From: Desulfobulbaceae bacterium | GTDB lineage: Bacteria; Desulfobacterota; Desulfobulbia; Desulfobulbales; SURF-16 | Length of the DNA stretch: 64,000 nt | Reading direction: 5' to 3' | Assembly (NCBI GenBank): GCA_024637145.1 | Contig: JAGXFQ010000007.1 | Span: 1-64,000 of the forward strand | In this document: positions 20,073 through 28,692 of the stretch, one piece after another | Position numbering within the stretch: position 1 is the first letter of the stretch | How the letters are laid out: each line of letters opens with the position of its first letter | Notes under the pieces: model-generated | What the model saw: only the letters and a program-made list of their open reading frames with translations | The model's database searches: none | Told to the model about the DNA's origin: nothing | Position numbers and translations under genes: made by a program

Positions 20073-20723
20073 CTACGTTGTTTCCGGCAGGGCCGTTTCC
20101 AGGGCCTTGGTGTGGACATGGCCGGCAAAATGGAGAGGGCTGTGACCGCTGATGGGATCAAAAGCGGCCGGGTCGGCCTGGCAGTGAAACTGGACCTCTC
20201 TGGCTACTTTTTCCAAGGCCTCTGCCGGGCTGCATCCTTGCAGCCTGGCGGCGGCCAGCCAGGTGGCGCCGCAGGAAGCGCCGCGGAGCACCTGGATGGT
20301 ACTGATCCTGCCGTCTGTCATGGTTATCTGATATTCCGGCAGGCCGAATTGCCGGCCATAGCCGCCCAGACCCTCTTTGGGGGCCAGGCCGCAACAGGTG
20401 AGCGGGCAATGTGCCCCTGCTATCTTGCGGGGGCCGCTTGCTATCATGGCGAGCCCTTGCCGGCGACAAAAGTGGGCCGCATAGTCGGCCAGGTCCGGGT
20501 GCTTGAGAAAGCTGAGCACCAGGCTGCCCTTTATCTGGGCGGGGAAATAGTCCTGAGGCTCGTCGATGAAATCAGGAAGGGTGGTGGGGAAATCGATAAC
20601 CTCAACAATTTTGAGCCCCTCTCCGTAGAGGGCGATACCCTGAATTTTCTTTTCTCCTGTGCCGTTTTGCTGAAACACAGTTAGCAAATCATCGGGGCGG
20701 CAGGGGGCAGCTGGTTTTTTCAT
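20073..20723 (-). CDS. Probable DUF166-family protein
   Basis: 216 aa with HCPLTCCGL, VLRGASCGATW and C-terminal cysteines/histidines; DUF166 recalled by motif only. Confidence 0.55.
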   Translation of the reverse strand: MKKPAAPCRPDDLLTVFQQNGTGEKKIQGIALYGEGLKIVEVIDFPTTLPDFIDEPQDYFPAQIKGSLVLSFLKHPDLADYAAHFCRRQGLAMIASGPRKIAGAHCPLTCCGLAPKEGLGGYGRQFGLPEYQITMTDGRISTIQVLRGASCGATWLAAARLQGCSPAEALEKVAREVQFHCQADPAAFDPISGHSPLHFAGHVHTKALETALPETT

Positions 20724-20794
20724 GAGGAGACAAAGGGAAACAGGGGCAACGGTTGGGGCTCTTGGTCTGCCAGGGCAGGCGGTGACCCAGGAAC

Positions 20795-21178
20795 TTAATG
20801 AGTCATTTCACTGACCTCGGGGTGCAAGGCCTGATCCTCATCCTCGTCGTCCTCGTCGACTTCGTTATATAAATACAGTTCTTCAACAATCTTGTCGCGG
20901 CACGTTTCCATCTTCTCATAGGGCAGGTCGAGAATAAGGGCGAGATCGTCGAGTCCGCGGCCTTTGTTGAAATGTTGATCAACGATGAGGTTTTTCAGAA
21001 AATCATCAATAATGATGGAACGAAGGGCCTGGTTGATGGCGGTGAGAGCCAGGGTCGCCTCATTAAAGGTCTTGCCACTGGCTATTTCTTGGCGGATGGT
21101 TTTGACGGCAATATCATAAATCTTACTTGTTGCCTTGTTGGTGTAGTCATTAAGATCGAAGTTGTTTGATCCGGGCAT
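20795..21178 (-). CDS. Hypothetical protein, 127 aa, acidic C-terminus
   Basis: Single clean ORF; C-terminal NEVDEDDEDEDQ; no family recognised. Confidence 0.65.
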   Translation of the reverse strand: MPGSNNFDLNDYTNKATSKIYDIAVKTIRQEIASGKTFNEATLALTAINQALRSIIIDDFLKNLIVDQHFNKGRGLDDLALILDLPYEKMETCRDKIVEELYLYNEVDEDDEDEDQALHPEVSEMTH

Positions 21179-21395
21179 GAATTACCTCAAATAGAGTGGA
21201 CCGCCCTTTTGAAAGTACTAATACTCTGGCCAGGTCGGGAAATGCTGGGGTTAAAAACTTATAGTTACACTAAGGAAAGAACCGTTTGCTTTCATACTTT
21301 TTCAGCTCTTTCCCACTGTACAAACGCGGTCAGTCTAGCAGAAATTGATTGGCGGGCCAAGCTTTTTTAAGCAAAAAAAGGTCCCTCAAAAGTGC

Positions 21396-22559
21396 CTAAG
21401 CGCAACCCCTTAAAATGGTTTCTATTTTTTCTTTATTATATTCCTTGAGACGCCAGAGGGCAGCCAGGGGCAGGCTTTGTTCAGCCAGAAAAGGGATCTC
21501 AGCAGGATCTATCTGCAGCTCTGTCAGGCTGGTGGGGCTGCCTGTTTTCGCAAACCACTTCTGCAGACGGCGGATGCCCTCTTGGGCGGCTCTGGGCGGA
21601 TCAGTATCCTCCACCTGGAAAACTCTCCTGGCAAACTGGCTGTATTTGTGGGGGCTGGTTTGGGCCTGCAGGTTGAGCCAGGCCGGCATCACCACGCTGA
21701 GTCCGGCCCCGTGGGGAACGTTATGGAGGGCGCCCAAGGTATGGGCAATCATATGCATGGGAAACCCCACCAGGCCCAGGCCGGCGGCGGTCCAGCCATT
21801 CAGGGCCAGGGTTGCGCACCACATCAGGTCGGCCCGGCCCTGGTAATCTTCCGGCTGAGCAAGGACCTTGTCGCAGCTTTCCATGATATTGATGACCAGG
21901 CCTTCCATGAAACGGTCCTGCACCGGTGTCGCGGCATCAGAGGTGGTGCAATAGAACTCCAGGATATGGGCGATGGCATCCACGGCACCGTAGGCCGTGT
22001 AGGCAGGGGAGACGGAATAGGTGGCAGTGGGGTCGAGGATGGAAACAGCGGGGTGGAGCCTCTTGTTGCCGGTGCCGAATTTGAGTTTTTTCTCGTCATG
22101 GCTGAGCACCATGCCGCCATTCATCTCTGAGCCGGCCGCCGCCAGGGTAAGGACCGTGGTGAGGGGCAGACATTTTTTGATCGATTTTTTGCCGGTAAAG
22201 AATTTCCAGACATCATGGGTGACCAGGGCGCCGGCGCTGATCGCCTTGGCGCTGTCAATGACCGAGCCGCCGCCCACCGCGATGATCACCTCGCTGTGCT
22301 CTTCTTTTGCCTTGGCAATACCTGCCCGGACATGGCTGAGCAGGGGATTGGACTGGACCCCGCCGTGCAGGACAATCTCCATACCCTGCTGTTCCAGACT
22401 GCTGGTGACCATCTCAAAGATGCCGTTTTCCTTGATACTCTCTTTGCCGTACACCAAAAGGGCCCGGCGGCCAAAGGCCCGGCTTTCCGGGCCTATTTCC
22501 GGGATTCTGCCGGCGCCGAAGATTATTTTGGTGGGGTTGTGGAGGACAAAATTCTGCAT
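21396..22559 (-). CDS. Iron-containing alcohol dehydrogenase (YqhD/BDH-like)
   Basis: MQNFVLHNPTKIIFGAGRIPEIG, IIAVGGGSVIDSAKAISAGA, AAGSEMNGGMVL, DAIAHILEFY, HMIAHTLGALHNVPHGAGLSVVMPAWL. Confidence 0.93.
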   Translation of the reverse strand: MQNFVLHNPTKIIFGAGRIPEIGPESRAFGRRALLVYGKESIKENGIFEMVTSSLEQQGMEIVLHGGVQSNPLLSHVRAGIAKAKEEHSEVIIAVGGGSVIDSAKAISAGALVTHDVWKFFTGKKSIKKCLPLTTVLTLAAAGSEMNGGMVLSHDEKKLKFGTGNKRLHPAVSILDPTATYSVSPAYTAYGAVDAIAHILEFYCTTSDAATPVQDRFMEGLVINIMESCDKVLAQPEDYQGRADLMWCATLALNGWTAAGLGLVGFPMHMIAHTLGALHNVPHGAGLSVVMPAWLNLQAQTSPHKYSQFARRVFQVEDTDPPRAAQEGIRRLQKWFAKTGSPTSLTELQIDPAEIPFLAEQSLPLAALWRLKEYNKEKIETILRGCA

Positions 22560-22587
22560 CTATTTCCTGCCAGGGTAAGGGCCTAAC

Positions 22588-22705
22588 AGCCCGTTGAAAA
22601 ACTACTGCGCTCGAAGGTCTCTCTTCGTTCGCTATCTGCTGATGCGGCGTCAAAATTCGGCTCAGGTAAGCGAACCTGCGAGACTCCGAAATGCTCATTT
22701 ACCAC
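22588..22705. repeat. Putative dispersed intergenic repeat
   Basis: cagcccgttgaaaaa...gcggcgtcaaaattcggctcaggtaagcgaacctgcgagactccgaaatgctcattta; a partial relative (gcgagtctgcgagactcagaaatgttcatta) is at about 10682-10713. Confidence 0.5.
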
Positions 22706-22800
22706 AGCTGTTTTGTCTGTTATGTGAGGGCGGACGAGGAGCGGATCTGGGTCTGGGGCCGCCTGCGGCGCTGTTTTTTTTGAGCTTTGAAGAGGAGTCC

Positions 22801-23226
22801 ATGGAATTTTTCGAGTTTGCCGATGTTGTCACAAGTCAGGAGGAGATCAGGGCGAAAGTCTCCGTCGAGACGCTGCCTGATTATTGCGCGGAGGTCGAGG
22901 CGGTGGACGCGCTGGAGGAGTTGGGGCGGGTTATTTATTTTCGCCAATGGGGCCGGTTCCATATTCGGCAGGAGACGGTGATGGGCGGGGTACGTTTTTC
23001 CGTGCCTGACTGCCCTAATGCCCTGGCCTGGACCGTCACCACCGGCTATCCCCCCTGCTTTGAGAAGATCGTCCTCCACGCCACCATTAACCGGACCGAG
23101 CATAGTCCCGAATTCATCGGGGCGACACAGGCGCTGCTCGCCGCCTTCAAAACAGGTCTGGAAGGGAATTTCTCTGGTGAGTCCGCCAGGGACGCCTCCA
23201 TACGCTTTCGCATCCCTTGCCTCTGA
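22801..23226 (+). CDS. Hypothetical protein, 141 aa
   Basis: MEFFEFADVVTSQEEIRAKVSVETLPDYCAEVEAV...; start set to 22801; no family recognised. Confidence 0.6.
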   Translation: MEFFEFADVVTSQEEIRAKVSVETLPDYCAEVEAVDALEELGRVIYFRQWGRFHIRQETVMGGVRFSVPDCPNALAWTVTTGYPPCFEKIVLHATINRTEHSPEFIGATQALLAAFKTGLEGNFSGESARDASIRFRIPCL

Positions 23227-23365
23227 GGCCAGCTGAGACAAGGATAAGCGGCTGAGGTATGTAGAAGTATATAGAGGTATATCTTGTTATATCGGGCCCG
23301 GTCTGGCCCTGGCCAGCCGGCCTCACTTCGTGGACCTAAATATGGCGGCCTTTTTTCAGGGCGGA

Positions 23366-23608
23366 TCAGGCACTAATTTCTGCCTGGGCCCCAGGGCAGT
23401 GCGGTTGCCAGGCCTCAGGGGGAGTGGCCTGGTCGCTCTCCGGCAGGGTGTCTATCACAATCTGGGCGGCGATCTCTCCTCCGCAACGGCCTCCCATGCC
23501 ATCGGCAATTGCCAGTAAGGCAGTGTTGGCTGAGAGGTTTCTGATCAGAAAACGATCTTCATTGTGCTCTCTCAGCAAGCCGGTATGACTCAGCCCCTAG
23601 GTCTCCAT
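23366..23608 (-). pseudogene. Remnant of PP2C-family Ser/Thr phosphatase (N-terminal fragment)
   Basis: Minus strand reads ATG GAG ACC TAG GGG CTG AGT CAT ACC GGC TTG CTG AGA GAG CAC AAT GAA GAT CGT... = MET*GLSHTGLLREHNEDRFLIRNLSANTALLAIADGMGGRCGGEIAAQIVIDTL; PP2C motifs HNEDRF and ADGMGG, early TAG, and no C-terminal half. Confidence 0.75.
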
Positions 23609-23647
23609 GGCCCTCCCTGCTGGCAACTATGGGAATTTCTCTTGCGG

Positions 23648-24889
23648 TCAGCGCTTTTTGCTTTGGCCGCTGGCGTAGGGCTGCAGTTCGAAATTCTTTT
23701 TATGGGGGTCTATCTGCAGATGATAATAGCGGTTTTGCGGCATATAGACGTAAGGGACCTCCTCTTTTTGCCGGAAAAGGAAATCAGAGAGGATCATGCG
23801 GTTGACGGCCCGGTGGCCGACAATCATGATGTTGTCGTCATAGTTGTTTAAGTAAAAGACCTTTTGCAGCCCGCGGTGGATGCGCTGTTCCATGGTTGCA
23901 TAGCCCTCGCCCTCCGGATAGGTGTAGCCGTATTTATCCTGTTTTCTGGCATCAGCCACCTCCGGCATGCGCGCCAGGATTTCCTGGTAGGTCATGCCAT
24001 CACAGATGCCGGCGTGGATCTCGTTGAATTCGGGCAGGGCGATAATGGAGCTGTGCTCCTGTTTCTCGGCAATGGGGGCGGCTGTCTGCAGGGTCCGCAG
24101 GTAGTTGCTGGTAAAGATAATGGGAATAGGGATGGTGCTGAAATGCTCGGCCAGGGCCCGGGCCTGGGCCAGACCTTTGGCCGTTAAGACCGAATCCCCG
24201 CCGATGCGGTCTTCCAGGTTGAAATAGGTTTCTCCGTGGCGCACCAGAAAGAGATTTTTGACGATGCGGGTGGTTATCAGGTCACGAATTCGGTCGTAAT
24301 AGGGTACCACGTCCGCTAATTTCTCCTGCAGGATGGAGCCGGTAAAGGAATCCACCACAATGCAGTTGCGCTCAGAGTGCAGCGGTTCATACATGGTTTC
24401 ATAAAAGGAAATGCGCTTGGCAAAGCTGTCGATGGCCTTTTGGGGGGAGAGATGGGCAAATTCTCTGAGGGAGGATTTGCGGACCAGATTGGCTTCCAGG
24501 GCCTCTTCGTCCGCGTTGCGGCACTCCAGGAAAAGAATGGGACGACCTGCCATGGTTTCCTCAATCATTTCACGGCGCTGCCTGGAGACATTACTGGCGT
24601 CGATGATGGCTATGTCCCCCTCCTCCTGCAGGAAAGATTGGGCCAGATCGAGGTTTATCCGGGCGCATTTTTCCCTGAAGGCGACCCCTTCCGGATTCTG
24701 GGGCGAGAAGAACTCCGGCGCGGAGCTGTTGCCCTGGGCAAGTTTGCGCCGCAGTTCGCCATTGTTGAAAACCCGCACCTTGAGCTCATCACGCTCCAGG
24801 GTGCGGGCTATCTTGCGGGCCATGGTGGATTTGCCGCGGGCAGGCAGCCCCACCAAGACGATCACTAATTTTGAATCCATAGGCCACAT
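23648..24889 (-). CDS. PFK-2/FBPase-2 (PFKFB)-like bifunctional protein
   Basis: N-terminal kinase: VGLPARGKSTMARKIARTL, FNNGELRR, FFSPQNPEG, IAIIDASNVSRQRREMI, KRISFYETMYEPL. C-terminal phosphatase: LFLVRHGETYFNLEDRIGGDSVLTAKG, LPEFNEIHAGICDGMTYQEI, RKQDKYGYTYPEGEGY. Confidence 0.9.
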   Translation of the reverse strand: MWPMDSKLVIVLVGLPARGKSTMARKIARTLERDELKVRVFNNGELRRKLAQGNSSAPEFFSPQNPEGVAFREKCARINLDLAQSFLQEEGDIAIIDASNVSRQRREMIEETMAGRPILFLECRNADEEALEANLVRKSSLREFAHLSPQKAIDSFAKRISFYETMYEPLHSERNCIVVDSFTGSILQEKLADVVPYYDRIRDLITTRIVKNLFLVRHGETYFNLEDRIGGDSVLTAKGLAQARALAEHFSTIPIPIIFTSNYLRTLQTAAPIAEKQEHSSIIALPEFNEIHAGICDGMTYQEILARMPEVADARKQDKYGYTYPEGEGYATMEQRIHRGLQKVFYLNNYDDNIMIVGHRAVNRMILSDFLFRQKEEVPYVYMPQNRYYHLQIDPHKKNFELQPYASGQSKKR

Positions 24890-25050
24890 CCTGCATTGAT
24901 TGCCTGAAATAAGGGGTGCCGATCTCTTTTAGTATTATAAAAGGGGAGGTGATTTGCCAGCTTTTGCTGAAAAATTATTTGGCAAGGCAGGTGATGCTGC
25001 TGATATGTCGAAGGCGCACGGCCTCGGCGATCAGGGCAGGGAAAAGATCT

Positions 25051-26682
25051 TTAATGATCGCCCAGCTGGGCGGATTTCTGCAGGTAATAATCGTAATTGC
25101 CGCCATAGAGGTGCATGGCGCCGTGGTCTATCTCCATGACGTGGTCCACCAGGGAGCGCAGGAAGTGGCGGTCATGGCTGACCAGTACCACGGTGCCGCT
25201 GAATTTCTGCAGAGCCGCAAGCAGCACCTCGCGGGAGAGGAGGTCCAGGTGGTTGGTGGGCTCATCCAGGATCAAGAGATTCAAGGGTTGGGCCAGAAGG
25301 GTGGCCAGTACCACCCGGCTTTTCTCGCCGCCGGAGAGGTTGCTGATCCGTTTGTCGATGTCGTCGCCCTGGAAGAGAAAGGCGGCGCACAGGTTGCGGA
25401 TCGTGCCAATATGGGCCTGGGGCATGGCATTCTGCACCGTGTTGAACACGGTCTGGCCGCCATCAAGGATATCCATGGAGTGCTGGCTGAAATAGCCCAC
25501 TGCCACATTGGCGCCCAGGCTGACCCTGCCCCGGCTGGGCTCGGTCCGGCCGGCCAGCACCTTCAGGAAGGTGGATTTGCCGGCGCCGTTCACCCCCACC
25601 ACGGCGATCTTGTCGCCGCGCCGGATCATGCCGGAGATGCCGCTGAACACCTTTTTCTCGCTGTGGTCCGCCAGCGGCCAGCTCTTGGCCAGATTATCCA
25701 TGGCCACCACATCGTCGCCGCTGCGGGGCGGTTCGGCAAAGGCAAAGCGAATCACCTTCTGCTCGGCCGGCAGCTCGATGCGCTGGATCTTGTCGATCTT
25801 CTTGATCCGTGACTGGACCTGGGAGGCGTGGGAGGCCCGGGCCGCAAAACGGGCGATGAACTCCTCTTCCTTGGCCAGCATCTCCTGCTGGCGGCGGTAA
25901 CTGGCCACCAGTTGGTCGCGGCGGATGTCGCGCTCGCGCAGGTAGAAATCGTAGTTGCCGCTGTAGGTGGTGATGGTTTTGTCGGCCACCTCTATGATGC
26001 GGCTGACCAGGGAGTTCATGAAGGTGCGGTCATGACTGGTCATCAAAAGCGCGCCCTTAAACTCTTTTTTCAGCCATTCCTCAAGCCAGAGAATCGACTC
26101 GATGTCCAGATGGTTGGTGGGCTCGTCCAGCAGCAGGACATCGGGATTGATGGTGAGGATCTTGGCCAGGGCGATGCGCATCTTCCAGCCGCCGCTGAAG
26201 GATTTTACCGGCCGCAGGTAGTCGTCAGGGCCGATGCCCAGGCCGGTGAGCACGGTCTGGGCCCGGGTTTCCAGGTCATAGCCGCCCCGGTGTTCAAACT
26301 CCTGCTGGGCATCACCGTAGCGCTCCAGGAGGGCGGCTAGGGCGTCATCGCCCATGGGCGTGGCCATGGCAGCCTCCATCTCCTCGATCTCGCGGCCCAG
26401 GGCCATGACCTGGGCCACGGCGGACATGGTCTCCTCCAGCGCGGAGCGGCCGGCCATCTCGCCTGTTTCCTGGGAGAAATAGCCGATTACGGTGTGCTTG
26501 GCGCAGGAGATCTCGCCGCCATCCGCCACTTCTTCGCCGGTGATGAGGCGGAAGAGGGTGCTCTTGCCGGCGCCGTTTGGGCCCACCAGGCCGGAGCGCA
26601 CCCCGGCCAGGATCTGAAAGCTGGCCGCGCTCAAGAGGATCTGGCTGCCGTGCTGTTTGCTGATATTGGTGAGATGGATCAT
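25051..26682 (-). CDS. ABC-F family ATP-binding protein (duplicated ATPase)
   Basis: Two ATPase domains: VGPNGAGKSTLFRLI / FSGGWKMRIALAKIL / LLLDEPTNHLD and VGVNGAGKSTFLKVL / LSGGEKSRVVLATLL / LILDEPTNHLD. Start MIHLTNISKQHG at 26682. Confidence 0.95.
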   Translation of the reverse strand: MIHLTNISKQHGSQILLSAASFQILAGVRSGLVGPNGAGKSTLFRLITGEEVADGGEISCAKHTVIGYFSQETGEMAGRSALEETMSAVAQVMALGREIEEMEAAMATPMGDDALAALLERYGDAQQEFEHRGGYDLETRAQTVLTGLGIGPDDYLRPVKSFSGGWKMRIALAKILTINPDVLLLDEPTNHLDIESILWLEEWLKKEFKGALLMTSHDRTFMNSLVSRIIEVADKTITTYSGNYDFYLRERDIRRDQLVASYRRQQEMLAKEEEFIARFAARASHASQVQSRIKKIDKIQRIELPAEQKVIRFAFAEPPRSGDDVVAMDNLAKSWPLADHSEKKVFSGISGMIRRGDKIAVVGVNGAGKSTFLKVLAGRTEPSRGRVSLGANVAVGYFSQHSMDILDGGQTVFNTVQNAMPQAHIGTIRNLCAAFLFQGDDIDKRISNLSGGEKSRVVLATLLAQPLNLLILDEPTNHLDLLSREVLLAALQKFSGTVVLVSHDRHFLRSLVDHVMEIDHGAMHLYGGNYDYYLQKSAQLGDH

Positions 26683-27109
26683 GGGGAGTCCTTGGGGGCC
26701 GTTAACAAAGAAGCGGCATTTGAGAGGAGCCATGTGGTTATGGCCCTGCAGGCGTAGACGGCCTGGCAATGGTACGGATGTTTTTGCACAAAAAGGCCCT
26801 GGCAAAAAGAAGAAATTTTTAGCATGCCCACCTCCCGGCTGCAAGGTAATTCTGGGTACCGCCAGGGGCGGCTACCGTGCCTTGTGGCGGGAAACCAACT
26901 AACAGGGCGTAAAAAAAGATGATCCTTTTTTGCTTCCCCTTGTTTTCCCAACAGGGGGCATGATATGCAATAGAAAGGACTTGTGTCCCGTCACTGCGGG
27001 CTACAAAGGGGCATTTCGGGGGAAATCAGGCCCTTTTCCCTGACATTTTAATGGGTTAATCCGGCAAACCTATAACACGAAGCCTGGTGAGAGGAGGTCG
27101 CGGCTCAAT

Positions 27110-28243
27110 ATGTCATCCATCATCAAAAACAAAGCAGAGCAGACAATTTCGGAAGTTCTTGCCCTGGCTGATATCAGCATCAACGGCCCCCGGCCCTGGG
27201 ACATCCAGGTCCACAGTCCCGAATTCTATAATCACCTTCTCTGTAATGGTTCGCTGGGCCTGGGGGAGTCCTACATGGCTGGCTGGTGGGACGCTGTCGC
27301 CCTTGATCAGTTCTTCTTTCGGATCCTCAGAGGCGGCCTGGAGCAAAAACTCAGAAAGTCCAGGGCCGCTATTCTCTGTGGCATCAAGGCCACCCTCTCC
27401 AACTGTCAGAACAAAAAAAAGGCTCTGGAGGTGGGGAAAAAGCATTACGATGTCGGCAACGACCTGTTCGAGTCGATGCTGGACAAGCACATGACCTACA
27501 GTTGTGCCTACTGGCAAAACGGCGCCCATGATCTCACTGCGGCCCAGGAGGCCAAGCTGGATCTCATCTGTCGGAAGGTAGAGCTGGAACCTGGCATGCG
27601 TGTTCTGGACATCGGTTGCGGCTGGGGAAGTTTTGTGCGCTATGCGGCCCAGAACTATGGCGTGGAAGCCGTGGGGGTGACCATCTCCACGGAACAGGCC
27701 AAACTGGCCCGCACGCGTTGCGCCGGCTTGCCCATCGACATCCGCCTCCAGGATTATCGAGATCTCTCAGAGCAGTTCGACGCCATTGTTTCGGTGGGCA
27801 TGTTCGAGCATGTGGGCTATAAAAATTACCGCCAGTTCATGCAGGTGGTGAACCGCTGCCTGAAGCCGGAGGCTCTCTTTCTGCTGCATACCATCGCCTC
27901 CAACAAGTCGAGTTATCACGGCGATCCCTGGTTGGACAAGTACATTTTCCCCAACGGCATGCTCCCCTCCATCGAGCAGGTGGGCAAGGCCAGTGAACAG
28001 CTGCTGGTCATGGAAGACTGGCATAACATGGGCGTTCATTACGACAAAACTCTGACCAGCTGGTTTGCCAATTTTGATCGGAGCTGGCCCAAACTGAAAG
28101 ACAGATACAACGACACCTTCTATCGGATGTGGAAATATTATCTCCTCTCCGTGGCCGGGGCATTCCGAGCCCGGAAAATACAGGTGTGGCAGGTCGTCCT
28201 TTCCCAGAACGGCAGATTGGGCAGCTATCAGAGCCATCGTTGA
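27110..28243 (+). CDS. cfa: Cyclopropane-fatty-acyl-phospholipid synthase
   Basis: VGKKHYDVGNDLFESMLDKHMTYSCAYW, RVLDIGCGWGSFVRYAAQNYGVEAVGVTIS, VSVGMFEHVGYKNYRQFM. Confidence 0.95.
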   Translation: MSSIIKNKAEQTISEVLALADISINGPRPWDIQVHSPEFYNHLLCNGSLGLGESYMAGWWDAVALDQFFFRILRGGLEQKLRKSRAAILCGIKATLSNCQNKKKALEVGKKHYDVGNDLFESMLDKHMTYSCAYWQNGAHDLTAAQEAKLDLICRKVELEPGMRVLDIGCGWGSFVRYAAQNYGVEAVGVTISTEQAKLARTRCAGLPIDIRLQDYRDLSEQFDAIVSVGMFEHVGYKNYRQFMQVVNRCLKPEALFLLHTIASNKSSYHGDPWLDKYIFPNGMLPSIEQVGKASEQLLVMEDWHNMGVHYDKTLTSWFANFDRSWPKLKDRYNDTFYRMWKYYLLSVAGAFRARKIQVWQVVLSQNGRLGSYQSHR

Positions 28244-28692
28244 AAGAGCGGAAATCAAGGGGATCGGTCTGGCCCCTGGACCCGGGCGCCGGGTCAAAGA
28301 GATGGAAACCAGGGGCGCCACTTGCCGTCAAGACAGAGGCGCGCGCTCCTCTGTCGTTGCTCCTCTCAGCGCCAAAACATCTCCCGGCTCTGCCGCCATT
28401 TCCCTTAGAAGTTGTTTTCTGTCCCCACCTCCCCAGCCCGCGCAGGGCCATAGAGTTGCCCATCTCACTTTATGGTGGGTGGCGGCAGGCAATGAGATGG
28501 CCCTTGGTGGGTGGTTGGGGCGCCTCCCTTGGCAGGGATTGCAGGTTGACACTGCCGGTCGCGTACCATAAAAATAAGGGAGAGTTGTTTTTTTTTGGTC
28601 AATACCGTCTCCTGTTTCCCTGGTAGCTGACACCCTTGTCGGCAGGCGATGATCGTCTCCTCAACCTTTACGGCAACCAAGGAGGACGCAGA

